Assembly: GCF_014651695.1 (NCBI RefSeq)
Contig: NZ_BMXJ01000006.1
Location: 200,265 to 264,264 of the forward strand
From: Nocardiopsis terrae
GTDB lineage: Bacteria; Actinomycetota; Actinomycetes; Streptosporangiales; Streptosporangiaceae
Length of the DNA: 64,000 bases
Direction: 5' to 3'
Position 1 is the stretch's first letter. Each line of letters starts with the position of its first letter. A program made the translations under genes and the position numbers. Shown one piece after another: positions 1 to 8,877 of this stretch. Under the pieces are notes generated by a model that was given only the letters and a program-made list of their open reading frames with translations, did not search any database and had not been told where the DNA came from.

Positions 1-1095
1 GAGGTCCGGGAGGCCGCCGAACGGGTCCTGGAGTCCTACGAGCCCCCGCTCCGCGACCGCACCGAGATCGTCTGGCTCACCAAGGGCATGTCCAGGCCGC
101 CGGCACTCAACGTCGCCCCGCTCGGGGTGGGCGGGCTGCTCCGGGAGAAGCTCTTCGGTGACCGCACCGTCGTGCTCACCTCGGCCACCCTCACCCTGGG
201 CGGCGACTTCACCGCCCTCGCTCGGCAGTGGGGGCTGGGCCGCGAAGCCGCCCAGGAAGCCGCGGACCGGGTCGCCGCGTCGGACAGCTCCTCCGAACCC
301 GCATCGGCCGCCGACGGCGCACGGGACGCGGCGCAAGCCGGAGGAGAGGGCCCGGCGGACGACGACGATGACGGCCCGCACCGCGCCGCAGGGGAACCGC
401 GCTGGCGCGGACTGGACGTCGGGTCCCCCTTCGACCACGGCCGCAGCGGCATCCTCTACGTCGCCCGGCACCTGCCCAAGCCCGGCCGCGACGGGCTCTC
501 CGAGGATTACCTCGCCGAGATCGCCGGGCTCATCGAGGCCTCCGACGGCCGCGCCCTCGGCCTGTTCTCCTCGATGCGGGCCGCTCAGCAGGCCGCCGAC
601 GAACTCCGTGAACGCCTGGACCAGCCGATCCTGTGCCAGGGCGAGGACTCCACCGGCCAACTGGTCCGCCGCTTCGCGGAGGAGGAACGGTCCTGCCTGT
701 TCGGCACCCTGTCCCTGTGGCAGGGCGTCGACGTGCCCGGGCCCTCGCTCCAACTGGTCATCGTCGACCGCATCCCGTTCCCGCGCCCCGACGACCCGTT
801 GGCCTCGGCCCGCCAACGCGCGGTCTCCGCCCACGGCGGCAACGGCTTCCTGGCGGTCTCGGCCACCCACGCCGCACTACTGCTCGCCCAGGGCACCGGA
901 CGCCTGCTGCGCTCCACCGACGACCGCGGGGTGATCGCGGTCCTGGACCCGCGCCTGGCCACCGCTGGTTACGGCGGGTTCCTCAGGGCCTCCCTGCCCC
1001 CGTACTGGGGTACCGCCGACCCCGAGGTCGCCCGTTCCGCCCTGCGCCGCCTGGCCGAGAAGGCCGAGGCGGACCGGGGCGAGACCGCGGCCTGA
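1..1095 (+). CDS. DinG-family ATP-dependent DNA helicase, C-terminal part
   Basis: The frame is open from base 1, so the N-terminus with Walker A lies outside the window. The visible 364 residues hold the second helicase half of the DinG/XPD-like superfamily 2 family: a VVLTSATLTLGG segment, then LFGTLSLWQGVDVPG, DRIPFPRP and a GTGRLLRS arginine-finger region. These are the usual motifs IV-VI of DinG proteins that unwind DNA in repair. An acidic, low-complexity insert (about residues 95-130) sits between the motifs. A hairpin follows the stop, and the next gene is convergent. Family assignment is secure; the exact substrate is not. Confidence 0.88.
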   Translation, partial: EVREAAERVLESYEPPLRDRTEIVWLTKGMSRPPALNVAPLGVGGLLREKLFGDRTVVLTSATLTLGGDFTALARQWGLGREAAQEAADRVAASDSSSEPASAADGARDAAQAGGEGPADDDDDGPHRAAGEPRWRGLDVGSPFDHGRSGILYVARHLPKPGRDGLSEDYLAEIAGLIEASDGRALGLFSSMRAAQQAADELRERLDQPILCQGEDSTGQLVRRFAEEERSCLFGTLSLWQGVDVPGPSLQLVIVDRIPFPRPDDPLASARQRAVSAHGGNGFLAVSATHAALLLAQGTGRLLRSTDDRGVIAVLDPRLATAGYGGFLRASLPPYWGTADPEVARSALRRLAEKAEADRGETAA

Positions 1096-1136
1096 CCCGG
1101 GGGCCCGGCGGTGCCGGTCCTGGTTCCGGCACGACG

Positions 1137-1168
1137 GCGGCCGGCCACCCGTGGGGGTGTCCGGCCGC
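1137..1168. terminator. Hairpin between convergent genes
   Basis: GCGGCCGG (1137-1144) pairs with CCGGCCGC (1161-1168), with a further CACCC/GGGTG pairing inside. It sits between the helicase gene and the convergent zinc-ribbon gene and could end both transcripts. No T-run follows, which is common in actinomycetes. Confidence 0.45.
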
Positions 1169-1258
1169 TGCCGTCGTTCCGTCCGGGCCGCGGCCCCGTG
1201 CCCCGTACCCGTGCGGTTCTCCTGTTGTTCCGGGGTGCCGCTCCGCACCCGTGCCGGC

Positions 1259-1783
1259 TCAGCCCCTGGTGCGGTAACCGAAGAGGCGGACCGCGTAGCC
1301 GGGGGAGTCGTCCTCCGGTTCCTGGATCTGCCAGCGGTCGTCGTGTTCGCCGACCAGCAGCTCGTTCCACATCATGTCGATGAGTTTGAGCCGGGACACC
1401 ACCGAGGACTCGGGGTCCAGCACGATCGAGTAGGCGTGGTCGGTGAGCCGTTGGGTCACCATCCCCACGGACTGACCGTCCCAGATCGCCGGGACGGAGG
1501 CGTGGCCGACCTCGACCCCGCACAACCGGAGCTGCTCCACCTCCTCGTCGAGTGCTTCCGCGGCCAGCGCACCGTCGAGCCGGAGGGCGTCCTCCAGCTC
1601 GTCGCGTTCCTCGTCGGTCCGCAGGTAGGCGTGGTAGGTGCGGTAACCGCAGGTGCGGCACTTGCGCCAGACCACGCAGCGGGCCAGCCCGTAGGCGGAC
1701 TGCGCCTCGCCGACGCTCTGGTGGTCGCTCACCTCGCGAACCATGCCGCATTCGCAGCACAAGGCAGTGAGATCCTGCTTCAT
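1259..1783 (-). CDS. Conserved hypothetical protein with Cys zinc-ribbon
   Basis: The product has 174 residues. It starts with a Cys cluster (CCEC at about residues 9-12) and a second pair, CRTC, near residue 42, followed by YHAYLRT. This fits a four-Cys zinc site in the N-terminal third, then a helical, acidic C-terminal part. Actinomycetes carry similar proteins of unknown function; I believe a DUF6315-type family, but cannot confirm it. The ATG at 1783 gives the full zinc motif and lies 257 bases from the next minus-strand gene. No enzyme motif is visible. Confidence 0.7.
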   Translation of the reverse strand: MKQDLTALCCECGMVREVSDHQSVGEAQSAYGLARCVVWRKCRTCGYRTYHAYLRTDEERDELEDALRLDGALAAEALDEEVEQLRLCGVEVGHASVPAIWDGQSVGMVTQRLTDHAYSIVLDPESSVVSRLKLIDMMWNELLVGEHDDRWQIQEPEDDSPGYAVRLFGYRTRG

Positions 1784-2040
1784 CGGAGTCCCCCCTCCCA
1801 GGTGAGTATGCGACGGATGGGGGCCGTTAGGGAACCCGTTCGGAGAGGAAGTCGCGGCAAGGACTCGTCATCAATGCCCAAAATGACCGAGCGGCGGGTT
1901 TCGGACGTGCTCAGAGGGGGCGTCGGCGTGGCCGAGCTCACCTCGGGAGGTTCTCCTCCGGGCCCATCGGCGGGGGTCCCGACGGGGTGCGGGAAGGGTT
2001 GTACCAACGGGGTTCGGGGCGGTGCGAAACCGGGTCGGTG

Positions 2041-2388
2041 TCACTCGTCCATGCTGAGACCGCGCTTGTTGCGGGCGGTCCAGTCGCGCATCCGCTGGGG
2101 GTAGCCGACGATCTGCACGTCGTAGGCGGGCGCCGCGAGCTTGCTCGCGACCTTGCGGATGACCTCGGGGGAACCGCAGCGCCGACGGATCCACTCGCCG
2201 TCGGTGGCGACCGCCACGGCGGTGGTCCGGGTGGCGAAGGTTTCGGGCTCGACGAAGAACTCCACCCCCACCCGGCTCTTGGCGAACTCGATCAGCGCCT
2301 TGATGTCCGAATCCTCGGAGACGCGGTCGAAGCGGGCCTTGCCCTTGCGGTTGGCCTTACGGAGCCCGAAGCGGTCTCGCCATCCCAT
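2041..2388 (-). CDS. Conserved actinomycete hypothetical protein
   Basis: This is a basic, compact protein of 115 residues. It begins MGWRDRFGLRK and ends in a conserved block with VGYPQRMRDW near the C-terminus. There is no signal peptide or membrane segment. Streptomyces genomes hold similar single-domain proteins, often loosely labelled oxidoreductase; nothing in the sequence supports that label. The 257-base gap to the zinc-ribbon gene on the same strand suggests separate transcription. Confidence 0.65.
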   Translation of the reverse strand: MGWRDRFGLRKANRKGKARFDRVSEDSDIKALIEFAKSRVGVEFFVEPETFATRTTAVAVATDGEWIRRRCGSPEVIRKVASKLAAPAYDVQIVGYPQRMRDWTARNKRGLSMDE

Positions 2389-2575
2389 GGGTGCTCATGT
2401 CCCCTTAATGCCTGTCCGTGACTGTCGTCCATGCGCACCGTCGAGTGTATCGGCCCGGGCCCGGCCACAGCCGGGCTCCGAACGCCCAGGCTGCACAGGT
2501 TTCGAGCGTTTTCCGGACAGCTCTGTCACCGCGCTGCTACGTTCTGTTCACGCGTGACTCAGTCAGGGGGAGAGT

Positions 2576-4111
2576 ATGACGATGTGGACATGGGCGGGGG
2601 AGGCAGGACGCCAACTACGTGCCGCGGGGCAGGACGAACTGGCCGAGGCCGTCACCAGCCTGCCTCAGCTCAGCGAGGCGGGCGACGCGGTCAAGGTGGA
2701 GGCACTGGCCAGATCGGCGATGCGTACCGCCAGGCGCCTGGTCGCCGAGGCGGGGAGCACCGAGGCCGCGGTACCGGGGGTGTTCGGTCCGCCGACACTG
2801 TTCTTCCTCGCGCACTGGCCGCTCGCCGTGCGCGTGGGAGCGCTTGCCGAGGGCCGCAGGGCGCTGGAGCAGGCACGGGCGGCCGCGGAGGACGAGCCCG
2901 CTCCGCACGCGCACGGGCCGCTGCCGGTCTCCGCACTGGAGACGCTCGTTCGCTGCCACGCCAACGTCGACGCCCAGGGCACCACGGAACAGCGCCGTGA
3001 ACTGCTCAGCGCCCAGCGCCTGTCCGGCTGGGAGAGCACCCCGGCCTGGCCCGCGTTCACGCTGGCCCGGGTGCACCTGCTCATCGACGAGGGCCGGGCC
3101 GACCGCGCCGAGGCGGAGCTGCGCCGTTACGAACACACCGCCACCGGTCCGGCGGTCCTCGGCGCCGACGGGGTGTTCTCCATGGTCCGCGCCCTGCGCC
3201 ACCAGGACAGGCACACCGACGCCCTGGACGCCCTGGACCGGATGGAGGCCGAACTCGGCCTCGGCGACACCGGCGGGGCCGCCGGCAACCCGCGGCGCAC
3301 GGCGCTGCGCCGGGTGATCCGCTTCGAGCGCGCCCGGCTCCTGTCCTGGCTGGCCCGCCTCGGCCTGTGCGACGCCCACAGGGCGATCGGGCTGCTGCCC
3401 ACGGTGGAGGAGGCCGAGACCTACCCGAGGCTGCGCTCGGCCTGGGTGGAGGCGGTGGAGAACCTGGTGTGCCAGGGCAGCGTCCGCAACGACTGGCGGC
3501 TCGGCGTGCGGGTGACGACCTGGTCCCGCTACTTCGAGCGGGTGGGCGCGCCGCGGCGCGGAGCGGAACTCGCCCTGGCCGCCACCCGCCTGGCCAGCGG
3601 CCGGGGTGCGCGCTGGGTTGCCGAGTGCTCCGCGCAGCGGGCCGAACGCCTCATCCGCGAACTCGGCGGGGCCGAGGAGATCATCGGTGACCTCGTGGAG
3701 GTCCGGTCGATGGTGCGGAGCATGAAGCCGATCCAGCCGATGGCCCCGGCCCAGAACATCCTGGAGTTCCTCCGGGCGCAGCGGACCGAGGACGTCAACC
3801 CCGAGGAACAGGCGGAACAGGTCAACGTGGCGCTCGCGGAGCAGCCGCACGACACGGCGCTGCTGAGCGCCCTGGGCCAGGTCGGCCGGACCCTGATGCT
3901 GTCCGACGCCGCCACGGAACCCCAGTGGCGCCACGTCCGGGCACAGCCGGGTGACCAGCGCGCAGCCCTGTCGCTGCTGGAGACGCTGCTGCACGACAAC
4001 GACACCGCGGGGGTGCGGAACCTGGTCAGCACGCTCGCCGCCGGGGCCCTCCACCCGGAGGGCGACGGGGTCCGGAGCGTCGGGGCCGCGCAGTTCAGTA
4101 CGAGTCGCTGA
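2576..4111 (+). CDS. TPR-like helical repeat protein, function unknown
   Basis: The product has 511 residues and is rich in Ala, Leu, Arg and Glu. Repeated helix pairs such as PAWPAFTLARVHLLIDEGRADRAEAELRRYE resemble degenerate TPR units, so an alpha-solenoid scaffold is likely. No catalytic motif, signal peptide or membrane span is visible. A GGGGGAG ribosome binding site lies 3 bases before the ATG at 2576 and 9 bases before a second ATG at 2582, so the true start may be two codons later. A TACGTT -10-like hexamer lies about 35 bases upstream. The next gene is convergent. Confidence 0.7.
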   Translation: MTMWTWAGEAGRQLRAAGQDELAEAVTSLPQLSEAGDAVKVEALARSAMRTARRLVAEAGSTEAAVPGVFGPPTLFFLAHWPLAVRVGALAEGRRALEQARAAAEDEPAPHAHGPLPVSALETLVRCHANVDAQGTTEQRRELLSAQRLSGWESTPAWPAFTLARVHLLIDEGRADRAEAELRRYEHTATGPAVLGADGVFSMVRALRHQDRHTDALDALDRMEAELGLGDTGGAAGNPRRTALRRVIRFERARLLSWLARLGLCDAHRAIGLLPTVEEAETYPRLRSAWVEAVENLVCQGSVRNDWRLGVRVTTWSRYFERVGAPRRGAELALAATRLASGRGARWVAECSAQRAERLIRELGGAEEIIGDLVEVRSMVRSMKPIQPMAPAQNILEFLRAQRTEDVNPEEQAEQVNVALAEQPHDTALLSALGQVGRTLMLSDAATEPQWRHVRAQPGDQRAALSLLETLLHDNDTAGVRNLVSTLAAGALHPEGDGVRSVGAAQFSTSR

Positions 4112-4141
4112 GGGCGCGCGGACGAGGCCGGACCGTCGCTC

Positions 4142-4921
4142 TCAGCCGCGTGGATCGGCGCCCGCCGCCAGCGAGCGCCCTGCCGGGTAGCTCAGGGCCG
4201 TCCCGGGCAGGGCCGCGGGGCGGCCGCTGGCCAGGACGGTCACCCTCCCCGCTCTCCGGGCCGCCGCCCGGTCCCCGCCGATCCTGCGCAGGGCCTGGGC
4301 GGCCACCGCCCGGGCCGCGGTGAACAGTTCGGCCCGACCGGACAGGGCCTCGGAGATCTCCTCGCCCACCAGGTCGTAGTGCGTACAGCCCAGCACCACC
4401 CCGCGGACGTCGGCGGGGGTGAGCGCGGCGGCGTAGGACACGGCGTCGGCGATCAGGCCGGGGTCGGCGGACTCCACCGCCTCGGCCAGGCCCTTGCAGG
4501 CCACCGGGGCCACCGGCACGTCCCGCGCGAAGGTCTCCACCAGACGGCGCTGGTAGGCGCTGTAGGTCGTGGCCTCGGTGGACCACACCGCGATCGGGGT
4601 TCCCGGGGCGGCCGCCGGCTTGATGGCGGGGACCGTGCCGATCACCGGGACCCCGGGCTCGAACTCGGCGCGCAGCTCGTTCAGGCCGTGCACCGACGCC
4701 GTGTTGCAGGGCACGACCACGGCGTCCAGGGAGCCCGCGGTGTCCAGGGCGGCCCTGGCTCCGGCCAGGGCCCGGTCGATGATCTGTTCCGGGGTATGGA
4801 GACCCCAGGGCATGTGGTCCGGGTCCATGGACAGGAACAGGTCCGCGTCGGGCCGGGCCGCGTGCAGGGCGGCGGCGGTGGACAGCATGCCGATACCGGA
4901 GTCAACGAGAGCTATGCGCAC
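4142..4921 (-). CDS. Aspartate/glutamate racemase family protein (divergent MurI paralogue)
   Basis: This 259-residue protein has the Asp/Glu racemase fold. It has an N-terminal DSGIG motif and two catalytic cysteines in VPCNTAS (Cys72) and GCTHYD (Cys179), so acid/base racemisation chemistry is intact. It departs from the usual MurI in having GIGMLS for GIGGLT and MPWG where MurI has PYG. It therefore looks like the secondary actinomycete paralogue rather than the essential cell-wall enzyme. The substrate, D-glutamate or another amino acid, cannot be decided from sequence. It is transcribed alone, convergent with the TPR-like gene. Confidence 0.8.
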   Translation of the reverse strand: MRIALVDSGIGMLSTAAALHAARPDADLFLSMDPDHMPWGLHTPEQIIDRALAGARAALDTAGSLDAVVVPCNTASVHGLNELRAEFEPGVPVIGTVPAIKPAAAPGTPIAVWSTEATTYSAYQRRLVETFARDVPVAPVACKGLAEAVESADPGLIADAVSYAAALTPADVRGVVLGCTHYDLVGEEISEALSGRAELFTAARAVAAQALRRIGGDRAAARRAGRVTVLASGRPAALPGTALSYPAGRSLAAGADPRG

Positions 4922-5161
4922 GGAACGGAATCCTACGCGGATCAGGGCGTGGCCATAACAACACCGCAGGTGAGGGCCTCCGGCTCTTGCCGTCGGCTCC
5001 GCCGCGCGCCCCGCAGCGGTAAGACACGTACCGAAATGGGGTGGCCGAGGACCGTTACCGATAGGTAGAACTGAGGGGATCGGCCTGCCGCGGAACGCCG
5101 TCCCGGTCCCGGCCGACCCGCGCTGTGCGTCGTAGCTCGTGAGAAAGTCAGGGGATCCGAC

Positions 5162-6625
5162 ATGACTCCGAAACAGCCCGGTACGACTTCGGGTCAGCAG
5201 GTGAACTCCGGGTCAGGGCTCGCCGAGCACATCGCGGCGGTCCAACGGTTGCGCAGGGAGTACCGGGAGCTCCCGCAGGGATCCCCGGTCCGGTTGGCCA
5301 AGCCGACCTCCAACCTCTTCCGTTTCCGCGAACCCTCCTCGGCCCCCGCCCTGGACGTGTCGGCCTTCTCCGGGGTCATCTCCATCGATCCGGTGGAGCG
5401 CCTGGCCGACGTCGGCGGCATGACCACCTACGAGGAGCTCGTCGCCGCGACCCTTCCGCACGGCCTCATGCCCATGGTGGTACCGCAGCTGCGCACCATC
5501 ACCCTGGGCGGGGCGGTCACCGGTCTGGGCATCGAGTCCTCCTCGTTCCGCAACGGACTGCCGCACGAGTCGGTGCAGGAGATGCAGATCCTCACCGGTT
5601 CGGGCGAGGTCGTCACCGCCACCCGGGACAACGAGCACCGGGACCTGTTCCACGGTTTCCCCAACTCCTACGGGACGCTCGGCTACAGCCTCCGCCTGCG
5701 CATCGAACTCGAACCCGTCTCCCCCTACGTGCACCTGCGCCACCTCAGGTTCCACGACGCGGCCGAGGCGATGGACGCCCTCGGCCGGATCTGTGCCGAC
5801 GCGGCCCACGAGGGGCAGCCCGTCGACTTCGTGGACGGGGTCGCCTTCGGCCCCGGGGAGCTCTACCTGTCCCTGGCCCGCTTCACCGACTGCGCGCCCT
5901 GGACCAGTGACTACACCGGGAACGACGTCTACTACCGCTCCATCCCCCGATACGCGGAGTCCGGGGCGACGGTCGGGCCCGGCGACTACCTCACCACCCA
6001 GGACTACCTGTGGCGCTGGGACACCGACTGGTTCTGGTGCTCCCGCGCCTTCGGTACCCAGAACCCGCTGGTGCGACCGCTGTGGCCGCGCTCCCTCAAA
6101 CGCTCCGACGTCTACCGCAGGCTGGTCGCCTGGGATCGGCGCACCGACTTCTCCCGCCTCCTGAACCACTACCGGGGACGCCCCCCGCAGGAACCGCTCA
6201 TCCAGGACGTCGAGGTGGGGATCGAGCGCGGCGCGGAGTTCCTGGACTTCTACCACGCGGAGGTCGGCATGACCCCGGTGTGGATGTGCCCGCTGCGACT
6301 GCGCGAACCCCGCCGCCCGGGCCTGGCCGAGGACGAACACGTCTGGCCGCTGTACCCGTTGGAGAACGACCGCCTCTACGTGAACTTCGGGTTCTGGGGA
6401 ATGGTCGACATGAAACCCGGCCAGCGCCGGGCCCACCACAACCGCCGCGTGGAGGAGGAGGTCGCCCGGCTCGGCGGGCACAAGTCCCTGTACTCGGACG
6501 CCTTCTACACCGAGGACCAGTTCTGGGACCTCTACAACGGCACCGCCTACGACCACCTCAAGGAGGCGTACGACCCTGACGGTCGGCTCCTGGACCTGTA
6601 CGCCAAGTGCGTACGCAACCGCTGA
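5162..6625 (+). CDS. tmsA: FAD-binding oxidoreductase, 10-methylene fatty acid reductase (TmsA/BfaA-like)
   Basis: The product has 487 residues. The N-terminal half is an FAD_binding_4 (PCMH-type) domain with the stretch RTITLGGAVTGLGIE that binds the flavin pyrophosphate; the C-terminal half resembles DHCR24-type reductases. Next to a cyclopropane-synthase-like methyltransferase, this matches TmsA/BfaA, which reduces the 10-methylene acyl intermediate to 10-methylstearoyl (tuberculostearic) lipid. An AGGGGA site lies 6 bases before the ATG. The methyltransferase follows after 125 bases on the same strand. The family is certain; the tms role is inferred from context and from the known chemistry of such pairs. 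Confidence 0.82.
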   Translation: MTPKQPGTTSGQQVNSGSGLAEHIAAVQRLRREYRELPQGSPVRLAKPTSNLFRFREPSSAPALDVSAFSGVISIDPVERLADVGGMTTYEELVAATLPHGLMPMVVPQLRTITLGGAVTGLGIESSSFRNGLPHESVQEMQILTGSGEVVTATRDNEHRDLFHGFPNSYGTLGYSLRLRIELEPVSPYVHLRHLRFHDAAEAMDALGRICADAAHEGQPVDFVDGVAFGPGELYLSLARFTDCAPWTSDYTGNDVYYRSIPRYAESGATVGPGDYLTTQDYLWRWDTDWFWCSRAFGTQNPLVRPLWPRSLKRSDVYRRLVAWDRRTDFSRLLNHYRGRPPQEPLIQDVEVGIERGAEFLDFYHAEVGMTPVWMCPLRLREPRRPGLAEDEHVWPLYPLENDRLYVNFGFWGMVDMKPGQRRAHHNRRVEEEVARLGGHKSLYSDAFYTEDQFWDLYNGTAYDHLKEAYDPDGRLLDLYAKCVRNR

Positions 6626-6750
6626 ACAGTCGACACCGGCTCCAGTAGTCGTCGCTGGCCGGCGGACACCACCGCTGAGCAGTCGGACACCACCACCGGG
6701 AGGCGACCCATGGCCACGGGCCGCATCCGAGAGGGGAAAGGAACAAGAGC

Positions 6751-8037
6751 ATGCGGCTTGCAGAGATCTTCGAGCGCGTCGTCGGCCCTGACGCGCCGAT
6801 CCGTTTCACCGCCTACGACGGCAGCACCGCCGGGGACCCCAACAGCGAGGTCACGCTGAACGTGCGGACCCCGGTCGCCGTCAACTACCTGGCCCAGTCG
6901 CCCAACGCCGTCGGACTGACCCGCGCCTACGTCTCCGGCCACCTGGAGCTGGAGGGCGACATGTACACCGCCCTCAGACGGATGGCGGACTTCGTCTTCA
7001 CCGAGGGCGTCAACGTCTCCGCCCGCGACGTCCTCGAGATCGTCCGCTCGGTCGGCTGGGTCAAGTTCGTGAACAGGGTGGCACCGCCGCCCCAGGAGAT
7101 GCGGCCCGCCACCCTGCTCGGCCGCGGGATGCGGCACTCCAAGGAGCGGGACGCCGAGGTCATCCACCACCACTACGACGTGTCCAACGAGTTCTACGAG
7201 ATGGTCCTCGGGCCGTCGATGACCTACACCTGTGCGGTCTTCGACGAGGAGGACGGATCCCCGGACCGGGTGGAGGCCTTCGACGGAGCCCTGGAGTCCG
7301 CGCAGTTCCGCAAGTACGACCTGGTCTCCCGCAAGCTGGGCCTGGCGGAGGGCATGCGGTTGCTCGACGTGGGCTGCGGGTGGGGCGGCATGGTGCGTCA
7401 CGCCGCCCGGGAGTACGGCGTCAAGGCGGTGGGGGTGACCCTCTCCAAGGAACAGGCCGAGTGGGGCGCCAAACGGATCGCGCAGGAGGGTCTGACCGAC
7501 CTGGCCGAGATCCGGTACATGGACTACCGGGACGTGCCCGACGGCAGCTTCGACCGGATCAGCTCCATCGGACTCACCGAGCACATCGGGGCGAGGAACC
7601 TGGACGCCTACTTCGCCTCGCTCAACGACAAGCTGGTGCCGGGAGGGCGGCTGCTCAACCACTGCATCACCCGGCCCCGCAACGACCTGAAGCCCATGAA
7701 CACCAAGGGCGTCATCAACCGGTACGTGTTCCCCGACGGCGAGTTGGAGGGACCCGGGCAGATCCAGACCGCGATGAACGACGCCGGGTTCGAGATCCGC
7801 CACCAGGAGAACCTGCGCGAGCACTACGCCCTGACGCTGCGCCACTGGGGGGCCAACCTGGAGCGCAACTGGGACGAGGCCGTCGCCGAGGTCGGCGAGG
7901 GCACCGCGCGCGTGTGGCGGCTCTACATGGCCGGGTGCGTCCTGGGCTTCGAGCGCGACGTCGTGCAGCTCCACCAGATCCTGGGGGCCAAGCTCGACGG
8001 TACCGACGCCCGCATGCCCCTGCGCCCGGACTTCTGA
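6751..8037 (+). CDS. tmsB: Cyclopropane-synthase-family methyltransferase (TmsB/BfaB-like)
   Basis: This 428-residue SAM-dependent enzyme of the CFA synthase family carries HYDVSNEFYE, the SAM-binding loop DVGCGWGGM and SIGLTEHIG. In CFA-type enzymes these bind SAM and the acyl chain. With the preceding reductase it should methylate oleoyl phospholipid at C10 to the 10-methylene form, which TmsA then reduces. A GAGGGGAAAGG site precedes the ATG. 10-Methyl C18:0 is a chemotaxonomic marker of Nocardiopsis, which fits. A plain cyclopropane synthase is the alternative, made less likely by the TmsA neighbour. Confidence 0.85.
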   Translation: MRLAEIFERVVGPDAPIRFTAYDGSTAGDPNSEVTLNVRTPVAVNYLAQSPNAVGLTRAYVSGHLELEGDMYTALRRMADFVFTEGVNVSARDVLEIVRSVGWVKFVNRVAPPPQEMRPATLLGRGMRHSKERDAEVIHHHYDVSNEFYEMVLGPSMTYTCAVFDEEDGSPDRVEAFDGALESAQFRKYDLVSRKLGLAEGMRLLDVGCGWGGMVRHAAREYGVKAVGVTLSKEQAEWGAKRIAQEGLTDLAEIRYMDYRDVPDGSFDRISSIGLTEHIGARNLDAYFASLNDKLVPGGRLLNHCITRPRNDLKPMNTKGVINRYVFPDGELEGPGQIQTAMNDAGFEIRHQENLREHYALTLRHWGANLERNWDEAVAEVGEGTARVWRLYMAGCVLGFERDVVQLHQILGAKLDGTDARMPLRPDF

Positions 8038-8258
8038 CCGCCGCGTCCCGAACCGGTACGGCGACCGCACGGGGGGGGTGTTCGCGCGACGCGGACACCC
8101 CCGCCCGCACGCCCCGGCCTGCACCACACGGCGGCCCCGAGACGGCATCATGGTGCCGACGCGTCCCACGACGCGAGCACCCGCACCGAACCGCCGCACG
8201 AACCGCCCGGGCCCTGGGCCCGGGAGTCCGCACCCAGCACCGTGAAGGGACCCCACCC

Positions 8259-8744
8259 GTGTCCTCCGACGACAACACGCCCCAGGGCGAGCAGACACCC
8301 GGAAACGACCTGCCGGACCACGTCAAGGAGACCGCGATCGCTCTGGTGAGCGCCTACGCGGACCACAACCGGGAGGAACTGGACCGGGTGGTCCCCCGGG
8401 CGGCGGACGACGTCGACGACGTGCACTCCGAGCTCAGGGTGATCGCGGCCTTCCTCGGCCGCCGGGTCCAGGGGACCGGTGTGGTGTGGAAGCCCGCCGA
8501 CTCCCGCGAAGCGGTGGCCCGCACCGTCGCGGAGATGCTCCCGCCGGAGCTGGAGTTCGCGGTCTCCACGGCCTGGGAGGCCCACTCGGTCGGTGAGGAG
8601 GAGGCAGCGGAGCGCTTCGCCCAGGGCGACCCGATGGTGTTCGTGCACATGCTCGCCGCCTTCTGTGCCGCCATCGGGCTGGCCGTCTACAAGCGCGCCG
8701 AACTCGTCTCCACCCTGCGCCAGGTGTCCGGCCTGAGCGGCTGA
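8259..8744 (+). CDS. Small acidic protein downstream of tmsAB (possible TmsC)
   Basis: I place the start at GTG 8259, preceded by AAGGGA at 8 bases, giving 161 residues. The frame stays open further upstream, but that part overlaps tmsB. The protein is acidic, with a C-terminal hydrophobic stretch (MVFVHMLAAFCAAIGLAVY) long enough for one membrane helix. Its position 221 bases after tmsB makes it a candidate for the third, poorly understood gene (tmsC) of 10-methyl fatty acid operons. I do not recognise the fold, so the link is positional. Confidence 0.6.
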   Translation: MSSDDNTPQGEQTPGNDLPDHVKETAIALVSAYADHNREELDRVVPRAADDVDDVHSELRVIAAFLGRRVQGTGVVWKPADSREAVARTVAEMLPPELEFAVSTAWEAHSVGEEEAAERFAQGDPMVFVHMLAAFCAAIGLAVYKRAELVSTLRQVSGLSG

Positions 8745-8823
8745 GGAACGGCCTCCACCGCACACGCCCTAACGGCTCAGCCACAAGTCGCAGTGGTTTA
8801 CTTCACAAGACGCCGTTCATTAC

Positions 8824-8836
8824 GTAGGTTTCCTAC
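8824..8836. promoter_or_regulatory. Inverted repeat upstream of the ABC transporter operon
   Basis: GTAGG and CCTAC flank a TTT centre in the 133-base gap before the binding-protein gene, 42 bases from its ATG. This could be an operator for a sugar regulator. It is not a CebR/CelR-type site and could be chance. Confidence 0.3.
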
Positions 8837-8877
8837 CAACCCTCAGGGGACCCTCGAAAGGAACGGGAGGCGAGCCG

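Noticed and set aside
7380-8258. Long frame overlapping tmsB, continuous with the small gene at 8259
   Set aside because: The overlapping part is a shifted reading of tmsB; the RBS and coding sequence begin at GTG 8259.
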